Origin: Mangifera indica
Taxonomy: Eukaryota; Streptophyta; Magnoliopsida; Sapindales; Anacardiaceae
Direction: 5' to 3'
Length of the DNA stretch: 64,000 nucleotides
NCBI RefSeq assembly: GCF_011075055.1
Contig: NC_058137.1
Location: forward strand, 25,467,463 to 25,531,462
Position numbers and translations under genes: made by a program
In this document: one piece after another, positions 1 to 12,324 of the stretch
How positions within the stretch are numbered: the first letter of the stretch is position 1
Layout: every line of letters starts with the position of its first letter
Notes under the pieces: generated by a model
What the model was told of the DNA's origin: nothing
Seen by the model: only the letters and a program-made list of their open reading frames with translations
Database searches by the model: none

Positions 1-731
1 ATTTCCTTCTGCAAGTATATGTTACAAACGGAGATTTATGTGTTCATGTGTATGTTTCATTCTAATTGATTTTTTTCGTTTTATAGTATTTCTACTTGCT
101 CTCTATTTTAAATTTTAACTAAGCTACCTGTCGATGGGCTTATGTACTTGTTAGGGTGCCGATGTTAATCTATCTTTAATTAGTGATACTAACTTGTTTG
201 ATTCTGGTAATCATTTATTACCAAGTTGACATGTGAGATAATATAAATGTACCTTGATTACCACCTTCCGGGTAATCTTAATTTTGTTTTAATTTTACCT
301 TATTTAGTTTAGTAAATTTTGTAAGGACAAAAACACCTTTATATTCAATTAAAATTATGTGTAACCCTAAACGTTATTATGACCATGTTGCCCTTACTTA
401 AACAATTATTAAGACAAAAATACCCTTATGCTAAATTAAAATTATACTTCCACCACCTACACTACCACCGACGACCACGTGTCGCCGTACGAAGAAAGCA
501 AAGAGTAGATCTTGTCATCGTGCAAAGAAGGCTGGACCTTGCCACTATGAGAAGAAGTTGAAAAGGCCTGGACTGGATAACTAGATTGATGCTTTAATTA
601 TATTTTGAGTTATTTAGTCAATGATCAGTATTGATATATATATATATGTACGTTTCTTTCTTGTCTCACCATGACCTTCTTTTGTTTATCTCTTTTTAAT
701 ATAACCTATGCCTTCTTTGCATTTGCTCTAG
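1..731 (+). other. Inferred intron of the malate dehydrogenase gene (left edge)
   Basis: No coding exon of the malate dehydrogenase is recognisable here. The stretch ends in a good acceptor (ctctag at 726-731) that opens the first visible exon, so it is read as intron, probably intron 1. The part at about 355-560 is less AT-rich than its surroundings and could be an old insertion, but no terminal repeats were found. Confidence 0.6.
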
Positions 732-2630
732 GTTGCAGGTTATGTCGGTGATGATCAGCTTGGACAAGCTTTGGAGGGATCAGATGTTGTCATCATTCCT
801 GCTGGTGTGCCCAGGAAGCCCGGCATGACACGTGATGATCTTTTTAACATTAATGCTGGAATAGTCAAGTCCCTGTGCTCTGCAATTGCCAAGTATTGTC
901 CTCATGTGAGTATATCACTAAAAGCAACTCTAATTATGTTTAAGTGCATTTTTACTCGGTATTTAATATACTTGGTTTCAATTTGTGAACTACAGGCAAT
1001 TGTTAACATGATTAGCAACCCTGTGAACTCAACTGTTCCTATTGCAGCTGAGGTTTTTAAGAAAGCAGGGACTTATGATGAGAAGAAGTTGTTTGGTGTG
1101 ACAACCCTTGACGTGGTTAGGGCTAAGACTTTTTATGCTGCAAAGGCTAATGTAAACATTGCAGGTTATGGTCAACTACGATATAAGCTAAGGCTTAGTG
1201 TTTGATACTCTCTTTTCTTTTTATTGTCTAAATTATCTAATGAGAGGCATATTTGCCCTCGTTCTTAAGAGGAATTACATGTTATCAGAATGCTCACAAC
1301 ATAATCTATAGTTACTAGAGTTCTATGATCCAAAAGTTGTTTCTTTTGATTGAATTTTATTGTCCGACCTCTTCTCAACAATTGACAGGTTCTCTGTAGG
1401 AAATTATGTTTTGTGTTATGGATCATTTTATTGATTAGTTTTTGTATTTTTATTTTTTTCTCCAGACGTTAATGTCCCAGTTGTTGGCGGCCATGCTGGC
1501 ATCACAATTCTCCCACTATTTTCTCAGGTCCCTCAATCTCTCTGGCCTTATCCTCTTCTGTTCTTTGTTATATTGAATTTTGTGTTGTATGTGGATATCT
1601 AGTTAGTGTGGCTTCCTTATACCTCCGCTTGTTGAAGATTATGTGAATTTTGAATTTTTTGTTTTGTAGGCCACACCAAAAGCAAATTTGCCAGAAGAAG
1701 ATATTAAGGCCCTTACTAAAAGAACACAAGATGGAGGAACTGAAGTTGTGGAAGCCAAGGCTGGAAAGGGTTCGGCAACTTTGTCAATGGCGTAAGTCTG
1801 GATTGTTAATGTCATATATGTGTTGTCCGAGCATTATCTAGCACTCCAATCTATTTTATAGTTGTGATGACACGGATTTTATCTTCTCAAGGTGAAATTC
1901 TGCTGCCCCATATAAAATATTAATGCCTAGGGAAGAGGATATTTTTGCGTTTACATAATCTATTTAATTTTATTAAGTCTGGAGTTATACATTCTAGGGG
2001 TGTTGCCTAATGATAAAATCCATTAAGCATGCACGGCTCTTGATCTTTTTCTGTAATAGAGGTCATCAATCAATTTAGATGTCATTTGAGATGGAAAAAA
2101 TTGTAAAATGAAGATTACAGCCTTTTTCAATAATACTGCATTGCCTAATGATAAATGTGACTGGTTGTCTTGTTGGTTTTATATGTGATGACTATTCTCA
2201 TTTCTCTTTAACGATATTGCTGTTGTGGTGTTTTTATCATTAAAATCCATTTCATCTTCTTTGCAGTTATGCAGGAGCCCTCTTTGCTGATGCTTGCTTG
2301 AAGGGACTTAATGGCGTACCAGAAGTAGTGGAATGTTCATTTGTGCAGTCAACTGTCACTGAGCTTCCCTTCTTTGCTTCTAAGGTGATTTAACTTAACT
2401 TAGCCAAGCCAAGCCTAGCCAATGATGTTTAAGTGTTATGACAGACCTCTTATTGTTGATAATCTTGCTTTTAATCCCTTTATTTGCAGGTGAGGCTTGG
2501 CAAGAATGGTGTGGAAGAAGTTCTGGGATTGGGTTCCCTCTCTGACCATGAAAAGGAGGGCTTGGAGAAACTGAAGCCCGAACTCAAGGCATCTATTGAG
2601 AAGGGAATAAAGTTTGCCAATGACAATTGA
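732..2630 (+). CDS. Mitochondrial malate dehydrogenase, 3' six exons (5' part outside window)
   Basis: NAD-dependent malate dehydrogenase (malate + NAD+ to oxaloacetate + NADH), a TCA-cycle enzyme. Exons: 732-905, 996-1164, 1466-1527, 1670-1791, 2267-2384, 2490-2630; phases join cleanly into 261 residues before the stop. The family runs near 340 residues, so about 80 N-terminal residues (transit peptide and the glycine-rich NAD loop) lie upstream of the window. Visible hallmarks are the substrate-binding segment [14 protein letters not shown] with its two arginines, [20 protein letters not shown] (catalytic Asp), [10 protein letters not shown] (catalytic His) and [12 protein letters not shown]. 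The C-terminus KGIKFANDN fits the mitochondrial rather than the glyoxysomal isoform. Converges with the GTE gene downstream. The body appears undamaged; expression cannot be judged without the 5' part. Confidence 0.93.
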
Positions 2631-3957
2631 TCAGTCTCTCATGTCGATCATTACAAATTTTGCATTATTTATTAGTTTTTGCATTTGTTGCCAATGGCAA
2701 CGGCAATGTCTTTTCAAACGGAGTAGGTTTCATGAATAATGCCCAATGTCATTTTATTACAAGGGAAATTTAACAAAATTTAAGTGGGCTGAATTATCAT
2801 CTATAAAGCCCCCTTCTCTTTCACTTTCTCCCAATTTGGGTGGGACTATTATTATCATATACAGAGTCACAAGATTGCTTCAGCCTTCGCTCTACTGATA
2901 ACAGCAAAATTGATGGTGCTTCAGTCTTTCAACTACTGGTAAATGTCCTTGGGGTGGTTCCTCCACATCATATGATGTACCAAAAAGTACATGGGTCAAA
3001 CTTTGGTCTAACAATTTCCTGCCAACTGCAAAATCGCAATCTCATTAGCGTAGCACATAAAACATTGTACCTCTAACATCACAGGCATAATCCACTGCCA
3101 AGTATCAAAAGATTTATTACTCATTACGAACTGGAAACAGAACTTAGACATGGACCACACTTACGTAAATGCATTTCCTGATCTAAACCCTTTCTAGAGG
3201 TTCATTACAAACTTTGATCATATTTCTCAGATAAAAAGAGTTTATGCAAACTCAGAAAGTAAAATTTCTCTACAATAGATGTATCTATTGGCCAAACAAG
3301 TATACCAGGTGGCAGAGTCATGGCCACTGAAGTGGAGTGATGAAGAAGATAGCGGGTCTAAAATCAGTTGCACTGACATGTATGAGAGTGCAGTGACTAC
3401 TTTACTAAAAACATGCAAGTTCTCTGTACTGTGTTAAATGATATTTTGAAGTTGACGGAAACAGATTTTATTGGTGTAAAAATCCCTACTTTCCCTAAAT
3501 AAATTTGCCTAAGATTCAATCCCTTTTTACCACTAAAAAGAGGAAAACCCCACTCTAACTCAAACAGAATAATGGAAAATTTTATTTTACATCAGGAATT
3601 ATACAATGTAATGGTGTCATTAATGAAGGGAAATATTAACCCTCTAAAGAAAAGGCAAACTGGTCTCTAAATTGAAACGATAACAGTTATACTAACCAAA
3701 TATTATATTAGAAACAAACTTTAGGCCATAGAAATCATTATGACAATGTCAGTTGCCAGTGACTATAACAACACAGTGAAAGTACCGCCCCAGAAAATTT
3801 CCAACAGATAGAGATTGTAATTAGGGAACAAAATAAAGAATAATTCAAGGCATGTGGCCCAATATTATACATGATCTACCATCAAAACACCTATAAAAAG
3901 CATACAAAAACAAGAGATTATGGACCCTACCTTAGCTCAATCCATTCACCTCCTAGT
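2631..3957. other. Convergent 3' flanks of malate dehydrogenase and GTE genes
   Basis: AT-rich sequence between two convergent stop codons. It should hold both 3' UTRs and polyadenylation sites. Short open frames here (for example 2840-3076) show no recognisable domain and lack an ATG start. No repeat or RNA gene was recognised. Confidence 0.6.
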
Positions 3958-6121
3958 TCAATGATCAGCATCTGACCCATGTCCAGACAAACTACTACTG
4001 CCAGAGTCTACATATAAAAGTATCACAACAAATTAACACTGGTCTCAATTGGCAATTCGATCTCTCGAAGAGTCACGCATGCATCAATACTGTAGAAGGC
4101 AAAGCAAAAGATTTAGCATTTACCACTTGAAGATGATCCAGAGTCACTGCTAGAACCACTTGAACAGATTGATTCACTCACATTATCACCTTGCTTTTCT
4201 CCTTGAACAGGCGAAGATGTGGAAACAATCTTTTTGACTACTTAGAATCCAGCCAGTTCAATAAGTCAGTGTGTAATGAACAAGATGTTGTCAATACCAA
4301 ATTAGACTACCTAAAGTAAGCATCAGAATTCCTTATATGTTCACTTTACCTGCTTCAGTTCCTTTTGGTAACTCTGAAACGATTAATTCCATATTCTGCA
4401 ACACAATCAGAATCTGGTAGATTAGCAAAGAGCATTGTCATGCAAGAAGAACGGGTAAACATTTAGTCATCAATAGTTCAACTTCTCACAGTATCCAGAA
4501 TATTATGGTCAGATTTTGCGGTTTCCTGAAGAGCAAACTCAGCTTTCCTCCTGTTGTCAGTCAAACTCTTCTTGTAATTATTAACAAACCTATCAAGTTC
4601 CCAAAGTGTTGCAGGATCAAAACTGTCAATGTCCACCTCAATCTCATCATCTTGTTGAGAAAGCACAGGGTTCCTCTTCTTAATTATCTGGACGACATGG
4701 TCCAGTTTATCTGAAGGCAAGTCCTGAAGGTTCAAACTTAGTCTCTGCTTCTCCTCATAAGTCATATCCCTCATCTCAGGATCCTTAGCCTCAGGCTTCT
4801 TTAAATCTAGTGTCTTAACTTGATGAGCCGAAATAATGGTCTTTTGATCCACATGCATTGCAATTGACTCTACTTTCTCAAAATTCCGTACTTCTGCAGA
4901 CTGTGGAGACAGAGCAGGAACAGGAATATCAACTGGTGTAGGAGTAGGAACTGGAATATGAAATGGTGTAGCAGGAGCAGGAACAGGAGCAGGTGTACAA
5001 GCAGGTGCAAGAGGAACCGGAGTTGTCCTTGAAGTGGATGTTGGCAAACCCGAATCATTACCCATTTCCAACCTCCCACTGAAACTATACTCAGCCTCTA
5101 TTTTTGCCCATTTCTCTTCAAATATCTTTAACAATTGCTCAGCCATTACATGCACATCTTGACCTTTTGGGTTATACAAGATGGCATTATTAAAGGTAAG
5201 CCTCACGTCTTCCGCAAATTCTTTAGGTGACTTGTACAACTTTTTAGTCAACCTAACCTTCACAGTGCCCAAATCCATTGGATGCTTAATTATCGTATAA
5301 TAATCATGTAATCCAAGCCCCTTAACATCCACTGGCTTATTAAACACCCAACCAAACTTATGCTTCATTAATCTCTCTAACAAATAACTACAATTCTTGA
5401 ACAATCTGCTCAAATCCTGATCTAATCGACACCCACCTCCCAATTCACTGGATTTCAACTTCTTATTACTCTCCATTGGGGTTGACCTTTCCCTTCCCAC
5501 AAGAGCATCAAACTTCTCCTTTTGCTGATTAACTTTTGGTGCCCTCTTCACTTTGTCCACCATTTCACCCTTAACTCCAAGATTGTTCTCATTCTCACTC
5601 ACAGATACAGTTGATCCCCGAAAAGACCGAGGATTTGTAGGCTCCACAGAACCCATCTCAGAACTCATTCTCATTGAATTTCTATTCACATTTTTACTCA
5701 ACAACCTCTGTGTAGCTTCAAGCCTCTTCACTAGACTCAAAACTTGATCAAGCTCACTCGTAAGTTTTCGTTTGAGAGCTCTAACCTCATCCCTATTTCT
5801 TAAATTTAAATTAATCTTTACAAGGTTATCAAACTTAGAATAACCTGCTATTTCAATCGCATTGGCGTGTTCACGGCTGTGTTGAGCACCACCCGATTGC
5901 TCAAGGTTGTGGCTTGAGGAATCATCTGACACCGCACGATGAGTCTGAGGCTGAGAGGAGTTGTAATCAGTGGTGTTGGCTAGGCGTTGTTGTGAAGATT
6001 TCTGGCGCTCGTTGGGGTGATAGTATTGAGGAACACTGTTGGAATTATTTTGGTTCTTTCTGCCATTTAATTTCTTCTTGTGCTTCTCTCCAGCAACACC
6101 AAGTAATGGGTCTGAAGCCAT
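3958..6121 (-). CDS. GTE-family BET bromodomain protein
   Basis: Nuclear acetyl-lysine reader of the plant GTE (BET-like) family, which binds acetylated histone tails and promotes transcription. Exons on the minus strand: 6121-4490, 4395-4350, 4237-4124, 4007-3958; phases join to 613 residues. In order: a basic, Asn/Gln-rich N-terminus; a helical region (about 108-143, DEVRALKRKLTSELDQVLSL); one bromodomain (about 233-345) with PMDL at 281 and the acetyl-lysine-binding Asn in LYNPKG at 317; a Pro/Thr-rich linker (367-405); an extraterminal NET domain (about 450-522) with DPATLWELDRFV; and a Ser-rich acidic tail ending GHGSDADH, typical of the family. A read-through of exon 1 would stop after four more codons; the Ser-rich tail in three short downstream exons argues for the spliced form. 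The subclade (GTE2/3/5/7-like) cannot be fixed by eye. Confidence 0.92.
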
Positions 6122-6985
6122 TCATGTAATTATCAAACAAAAACCCTAACTTAACACAAGCCCAAGAGAAAGCTTTCAACTTTTAGCAGGGAGCACAAAG
6201 AATATATATATATATTTCAGAACAATCTCAATCAGCCATTCATATAATCACCAAGCAAGAACCCTAATTCCTTCTAACAAACCCAGAAAAAACGAAAACT
6301 GAAAATGTTTTTAAAATTAGGTTTCTTCCTCTGGGGTTGCTCGGAGAAAAAAAAAAGTAGGAAAACAAGAAAAATTCACCCCAAAAGAACCCCAAAAATC
6401 AAACCGGTTTGCGACAGTACAACTAAAAGGGTTGGTTTACTTTATAAAACAAAACTAAAAGCAGAAGAAATAAGCCAAATTGGAAAGTAAGCGAAAAAGG
6501 AAAAGGCTTTTTCTCAGGGTTTAAGACGGTTTTGGAGATGAATTTCAAAGAAAAGGTAGAGCTTTTAGAGAGAATTTTAAAAATCAGGGTTTAGGGTTTG
6601 TTTAAAGGAAAAGAAAAGAAAGGTGTTTGTTTATGGATCTGAGAGTCGGGGAGTTCATCGCGGAGCGTGGAGTGAGAGAGGAGGGAGGGAGAGAGTGAAT
6701 GAGTACAGTGAAGCCACGCGCTGGAAATCGACTGAAACAAAAAAAAAAAAAAAAGAAACAATGGTCAGATCAGATGACTAGTGGAAGACGACAAGTCGTC
6801 TATTGATCTAGGGAAAAACCCAGTGCCGTTCATCGACGAGGCGACAACTATCCAGTTACCATTTAGGCACTTTTTTTTTCTGCATTAATCAGTTTTCTTT
6901 ATAAGATTAAAGTCAGTAAAAAGCCCAAAATTTTATAAGCCGTCACTTGGCATGTTACTTGGTGTGAAATTATCGACTCAAAGTT
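6122..6985 (-). promoter_or_regulatory. GTE 5' leader and promoter region
   Basis: Upstream of the GTE start codon on the minus strand. A strongly purine-rich stretch on the plus strand at about 6655-6705 (gagagaggagggagggagag) reads as a CT-rich tract in the GTE transcript direction, as is common in plant 5' leaders. A poly-A run lies at about 6738-6753. No clear TATA box was fixed. Confidence 0.4.
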
Positions 6986-6989
6986 TGTT

Positions 6990-7835
6990 TGAAGAGCTTT
7001 TTTTCAAGCAGAAATGGAATTTCGCCTGGCCTTATGATAGAGCTTCAAGAAGCATTGCCGATGCTTATCCATGAGACTAGATTCTTTTAAAGCTATACCC
7101 AACATATTTGTATAAGCAAAAGCCCTATGGAGTACTGTTAGGATCCCAAGTGGAGACTTGAATCCCACTTTATATAGAATGAGCTTCTAACGTAGGATTT
7201 ATGTGGTTTTGATTTGAACTCTTCATTCTATGTGGTTACCCCAAGTTTCAAATCAATTTAGTTGCAGTTATACGACGTAAGGCGTTGGAACTGCAGAGCT
7301 TGACCAAGAAGGGCGGTACAAGGTTTCGAGAAAAGCATGGTATTATATTATTCCTGCAAAGTTGAGCCTTTTGATGGGTGTTGCAGGTCGTTTAGTTAAG
7401 GATAAAGGACGTCCCCTTCTCTATGAAGCCTTTTCTTCAATAACCAAGCGAAATCCCAGTGTATATCCACTTGTAGCGGGATCAGGTCAATGGGGGAAAA
7501 GGTAGACAGAACGAGGCTACAATCTGAGGTTGTCAGGCGCGTTGGAGCCCCAAGGGCTATCTTAAATTTATAATGCACTTGCTGTGTTTTTAAATCCTAT
7601 GGTGAGGCCTCAAGGGCTCGATCTTCCTTTGATAGATGTGATGCATTGCAGCATTCTGAAACCCAATTATCCGAACAACTTGGTTACATTTTACACCTAT
7701 TGTGAAGTCTTTTATTGAGGCACTGGAGATGGTAATAAGAACCATTGCTGAAGTGTTGCAGCTCTTTCAAAGTTTACTGCAAATAAAATGGCATCAGCTT
7801 ATGAGAGATTCTTCCTATGCATGAAAGAACATTAA
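6990..7835 (+). pseudogene. Decayed group 1 glycosyltransferase (GT4-type) copy
   Basis: Broken copy of a plant glycosyltransferase of the GT-B fold. Recognisable blocks in order: ALPMLIHETRFF (about 7060-7090); GVAGRLVKDKGRPLLYEAFS with PSVYPLVAGSGQWGKRY (about 7378-7500); then SGALEPQG, YNALAVFLNP and RPQGLDLPLIDVMHC up to about 7650; and the C-terminal FTANKMASAYERFFLCMKEH before TAA at 7833-7835. These blocks fall in different frames and are split by stops, for example after RFF near 7090, so no protein can be made. The conserved core is uninterrupted by introns, which could mean a processed copy, but the parent's intron positions are not known here. A polyadenylation-like aataaa lies near 8022. 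It sits directly behind the GTE promoter. Confidence 0.75.
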
Positions 7836-8281
7836 AAACTGTCACTACCCTCTTCGCACAGATTGTTAGAAATATTATGTCCAGAATACTGTATGAAATT
7901 TTATGTACTTCTGAAAGTTAGTCACTTCTATTCAGTTTTGATCAATGTCTTGTTACCATACTCTGTTGGCTTGAAACATTTGATTTCCAAATGCCATCAA
8001 ATTATAGGATTTCTGTTTTGTGAATAAAAGCCCGCTTAGTTCTGCAGCTGAGAGAGGCAGAAGCAACATGAAAAGATATCATATGACAGGAATATTAATA
8101 AATGAACCAATTGGAAATTCATTGAAACCACTAGAGATTATTCTCAATTACAACAGATACATAACAGGCTGAGAGGGGAAAAAACAGAACAAGTTAGGCA
8201 AAACAAAAGTCCTCCTCAATGAGCCTAGATTACACTGCTAGTGGCTTGTTGAATAACAAGTATAGCTAAGAATGGGATATT
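7836..8281. other. Intergenic, 3' flank of the glycosyltransferase relic
   Basis: No gene or repeat recognised. The first part probably corresponds to the former 3' UTR of the glycosyltransferase relic. Confidence 0.5.
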
Positions 8282-8500
8282 CTAGGACAATGCTGGAGGT
8301 AGAGAGTGATTTAGAGGATGTGGAACTCCTGAAGATACTCTTTGAGTTCCAGAACCACGCATCAATCTCCTCCCATATGGTTCGAGTTTGGATTTGAATC
8401 CTGATTTGCTAAGAATAACTTTGCTATCAATCTTTTCCGCTGAGGCTAGGAAATCATGAGAAATTTGTGTCTCTGAGGTCACTACAAGCACCAGAAACAT
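8282..8500 (-). CDS. Candidate small secreted peptide precursor (weak)
   Basis: A 72-codon frame from ATG at 8500. It starts with a short hydrophobic stretch (MFLVLVVTSE), continues with a polar, basic middle and ends in a proline-rich tail. Residues GTQRVSSGVPHPLNHSLPP near the C-terminus resemble the layout of CLE-like signalling peptides (R-V, Gly, alternating prolines, terminal Asn/His), but the glycine is shifted relative to the CLE consensus and no family match is certain. The hydrophobic part continues upstream in frame (SIIVYSLI) without an ATG, so a real start could lie in an upstream exon. It could equally be a chance frame or a relic. Confidence 0.28.
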   Translation of the reverse strand: MFLVLVVTSETQISHDFLASAEKIDSKVILSKSGFKSKLEPYGRRLMRGSGTQRVSSGVPHPLNHSLPPALS

Positions 8501-8829
8501 AATTAATGAATAAACTATGATACTTGTCTTCTCTGATAAGAAACAAAACTGATATGCTTTATGGGTCAATCTCCATTAAAACATTAAAATCACATTGCAC
8601 TAAATCCATTTCAGAGAGAAGTTTTCCCATTTCTATCCTCCTTTTGTCTGCACTAGCAGCCAAAGCAATGTTTTTAAGTTCATGAAACCTGGTCACCGTT
8701 GCTCTCTAGTGTCCATCATACAATAAAAGTAGGCATAAAGGCATAAATCTCACATAAGACATTGTTGTCAGTATCTAATTCATCAGCAATTCTCTTGTCA
8801 GCTCATGCGAAAAAGGGCCTCAGAATTTT

Positions 8830-8883
8830 GCTAGAAAAGACAATTCCCATTCACAGGAGATTTTGAGAATTGTCTTTTCTAGC
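8830..8883. repeat. Perfect 17-bp inverted repeat (hairpin)
   Basis: Arm gctagaaaagacaattc at 8830-8846 is exactly complementary to gaattgtcttttctagc at 8867-8883, with a 20-base loop. No gene abuts it. It may be a palindromic remnant of an element or a short hairpin transcript. Confidence 0.8.
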
Positions 8884-9985
8884 TTGGGTTTTGGAAAGTT
8901 TAATTACATTATGTTAACTAACGCTTTAATCCCTTTGGCTGCTTCTTGATTTTCAGCCTTTTGTGGATAGACCCTCTGTTCACACTTTCAGCAAAATTTA
9001 TATATATATATTTTTTATAGAGTAATAGTAGAAAGCACATGTGATAGAGATTGATTTTCTGGGAAATAAGTGATCAAATAATCAATGATTTCATTGAAAA
9101 TTATAAGAATTAGAATATATAAAGATTTATAAATCATGGTGACCATATCTTTATCCATTAACATCAATAAGATAAGTTCGAGGACATCATTATTATTATT
9201 ATTATTATTTTGGTTCTCAAATTGAAGAAAAAAATGGTGTATCAATTGGGCAGAATAATAACAATGGAAGAAGATTTTGCAAGTACAAATGGAGGCTAAA
9301 TAGATTATCAACGATAGCATTCATGAAGATTCATTATTGCGGATCTTTGACCTTTCCCACAAGAAAAAAGTTAACTTTATCATTAATTTCCTAATTAAGT
9401 TGATGATTTAAAGCTTAATCTCTCACATGCCAATTGCACTAACCGTAATTAGTGAGATCCTAGGAATCAAAATAAATCTTTGAAGATAAGTTGTAGGTAA
9501 GAAATTCACTCTATCTTAGTCATGCAGCTAATTGCTTTATATTCCAATTAAGATATCTACAACATCAATATTAAAATGTTAATATTAATGCTTAAGTAAT
9601 AAATTAATCAAGATTAATTGCAAAAGGAATACCCATGTGAACACTACCGTTAAGTTCATGGCATCTTATACACACAGAATTAGTATCCTCTTTCACACAT
9701 TAACAAGAATTAATCAATTAAGAGTCTGCTTAATGGAATAAATACCCTATTAAAAAGAGTTTTTCTATGTATAGCCATTACTAAAATTTTCAATTACTTC
9801 ATATTTTTTTATAATTCCCATAAAAAAAATCAATAGATAAACCCTTAACTAACTAAAAAAAATAGAGCAACCCCAAGAATTATATGTATATAAAATGACA
9901 GTTTATGAGAAAAGATTATTTATATATAAAATGTAAGTCTACTGTAGACTTCTTTAGTAACAAACCCAAAAGGGGATTAAAAGTA
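8884..9985. other. AT-rich intergenic DNA with (ATT)n microsatellite
   Basis: No gene recognised. A run of about eight ATT units lies at about 9187-9209. A frame on the minus strand (9015-9320) is low-complexity and not supported as a gene. Confidence 0.5.
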
Positions 9986-9989
9986 TAGT

Positions 9990-10004
9990 TATCAGTATTT
10001 TATG

Positions 10005-10043
<39 letters not shown>

Positions 10044-10355
10044 TTGATATAATACTTTATATATGTAAAACGATATGTATCATGAGGTGTATTAAATTAA
10101 TATGATATAGTTGATATATTATACGATACATATTATTGATACAGATTAATATATTTTTTAGAAAAAATCATAATGTAATTAAAGTGCATATGAGAAATTT
10201 TAAATTTTTAAGATTATTTTTTATATTTAAAAAAATGATGACATGTCATTATTATTTTTTTAAATTGTATTATATCATACGATATATTATTCGATATACG
10301 ATATAAAAATTACGTTTTTGATACACCATATAATATACGATTTGACTATTATAAT
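9990..10355. repeat. Dispersed repeat rich in gatacgatat motifs, copy 1
   Basis: Starts with an (AT)n run at about 10006-10037, then repeated variants of atacgatat and cgatatac in both orientations, ending near gattataatcaa. The same arrangement (tagttat, then a gatacgatat-type block, then gatacagattaat-like and a second palindromic block) recurs at 53740-54110, so this looks like a small dispersed element of about 360 bp. Confidence 0.5.
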
Positions 10356-11104
10356 CAAGGGTGGTTAGTTGCCCTTTTGGATTTGGAAAATCATCCATTT
10401 ATATATATATAAAATCAATATAGTCTATAAAATTTTTAATTGACTAATCTTAGATTTCATTATTTTTTAACTAATGCTCTTATAGTTTATTTTCATACAA
10501 CTTTTACTCCATAAATTTTATCTTTGAGTCTGTCAATATTTACTACAACAACTTACACATTTATCATACAGTGGGTGCAATTAGGTCAAATAGAGTCTAA
10601 TTGAAAGATCTCTGTGCCAGTTAAATTAAAGAAAGCAACAGCCTTTCTGTAGTCTCTAAAATAATGATAGGAATGGAGAAAAAGAGAAAAGTGCAAGAAG
10701 CAATTTGGTTTCAGTTGGTTGACTAAGCGCCGACTTCGGCTAATTCCAAACTTTCTTTAATAGGATCCACATAAGGTCCAGCTCTTCACTAATCTTTTAT
10801 CAATATTAACCTATTTTCTTTGTAGCTCTGTGGATGATGGCCTCATGGTCATCCATTAAACTACAAAACTCCATTGCTGCGCCTCACTGATGCCTTTTTT
10901 TAATTTCACTTTTATGTAGTCAATTCATCAGGTACTCGACAAAGCTTATCTCCGTCTTTATCATCCTAAAATGACTGTTGCCATCTGAATATTTTAGGAC
11001 CCATTTACCACTTGATGACTATCCAACATTTATTAAAATAATATAGTTCGACAATGAAAGTGCATTGAATTTTCTAAGGTGATCAGATCAAAACGCTTAG
11101 GCTT
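10356..11104. other. Intergenic DNA, nothing recognised
   Basis: AT-rich sequence without a supported gene, RNA or repeat. Confidence 0.5.
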
Positions 11105-11812
11105 TTTTATTTTTATTTTTGGCCAAAAGACTTATTCCCACCCAAATTTCATTGTAATCTTAGTTGGTACTTTTTCACTGTTGAAAATCCAAACACTTGT
11201 TTATGAACTATTAAAATTAATAGTATTTAATATTAAAAATAATAAAATGTTATCTATTTTCTCTCTAACTTTAGAAAACTAATCATTTTCTTTCGTGATT
11301 AAACTTTAAAATGTTATATTTTTTCTTTAGAGTTTTTTTCTTTTCTCCTTCTCCTTTTTTCGGTGCTGTCACCGGTCTGTTCTCTCTCCCTCCCCTTTTG
11401 TTCCCTTTTTGCGGTGCTTTCTCCTCATCTTCGTTATTGAATAAAGACATCTAGTGACGAAACAACGTCTTCATCACCGAAAGAAGTTTGTCAAGATCAA
11501 GGAAAGGCATCGGAAAACGGGAACAAAAGGGGAGGGAGAGAGAATCAATAAGTGACGAGGTCAACAAAAAGGGAGAGAGAAAAGAAAAAAAACCCTAGGG
11601 GGAAAATTTAGAATTTCAAAGTTTAATCTTGAAAAAAATTGTTAGTTTTTTAAATTTAGAGCAAAATAGATAATGTTAATTGGCGTCATTAATTTTGATC
11701 GTCCACGAGTAGATGTTTAAGTTTTTAATAGTTAAAGAGTATCAATTTGAGAATGCAATGAACTTTGGGTGGGAAAAGGCTTTTGGCCTTTTATTATTAT
11801 TATTTTTTTCTA
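11105..11812. mobile_element. Non-autonomous element with long terminal inverted repeats (ggccaaaag family), copy 1
   Basis: The left end ggccaaaagacttattccca (from 11121) is mirrored by the right end at about 11769-11788, whose reverse complement reads ggccaaaagccttttcccac. Similarity of the two arms continues inward for about 170 bp (cccaaatttcattg against cccaaagttcattg, then attatctatttt and aaaactaa). The centre is CT-rich then GA-rich (tctctctccctcccctttt against aaaaggggagggagagaga), so pairing extends almost to the middle. No transposase frame. A second member with the same ends is at 46853-47142. Confidence 0.75.
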
Positions 11813-12320
11813 TTTTCGCTTGTAATTAATTAAACTTCTTGCAGACAAAGAATTTGCTTTGATAAATTGATCTCTGTCACTCATCACTCTATTTTAATTT
11901 TTTCCTGAGTTTGTTTCTTGAGAAGAGCCCTTTATGTATTAGGAAAAAAAAAACATTTCCCTTTGTGAAATTTTATAGTATCAGATAGTATTGATAACAT
12001 ATATATCTGTATTGATGGACAAAAATTGGATTAATGCAATATCACCAACAAATATTTAATTAAATATATAATTTTGTAGGAATGGGAATTGAAGTCTCGA
12101 TGCAGCTAATATTGTTAATTTATTTTTGCAAATTCATCCAAGTCCAATGGGAGGCTTTGAGGAGAGGAGAGATTACAATACAACTTTATAATATATATAT
12201 ATATCCTGCAGGTTTCGTTAATATTTCAATCATGGAGCACTTCAAGTGTTAATGGCTTCCTGTGAATAATTTATGGGATAAGCTTGTTCATATTTTTAAT
12301 TCCAGACACACTATTATTAT
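11813..12320. other. Intergenic DNA, nothing recognised
   Basis: AT-rich sequence with a short (AT)n run near 12191-12203; no gene supported. Confidence 0.5.
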
Positions 12321-12324
12321 ATCA

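Noticed and set aside
2840..3076. Open frame just past malate dehydrogenase
   Set aside because: No ATG start, no known domain, lies in the convergent 3' region; most likely chance.
4870..5079. Leu-rich frame on the minus strand inside GTE
   Set aside because: Out-of-frame shadow of the Pro-rich linker of the GTE protein.
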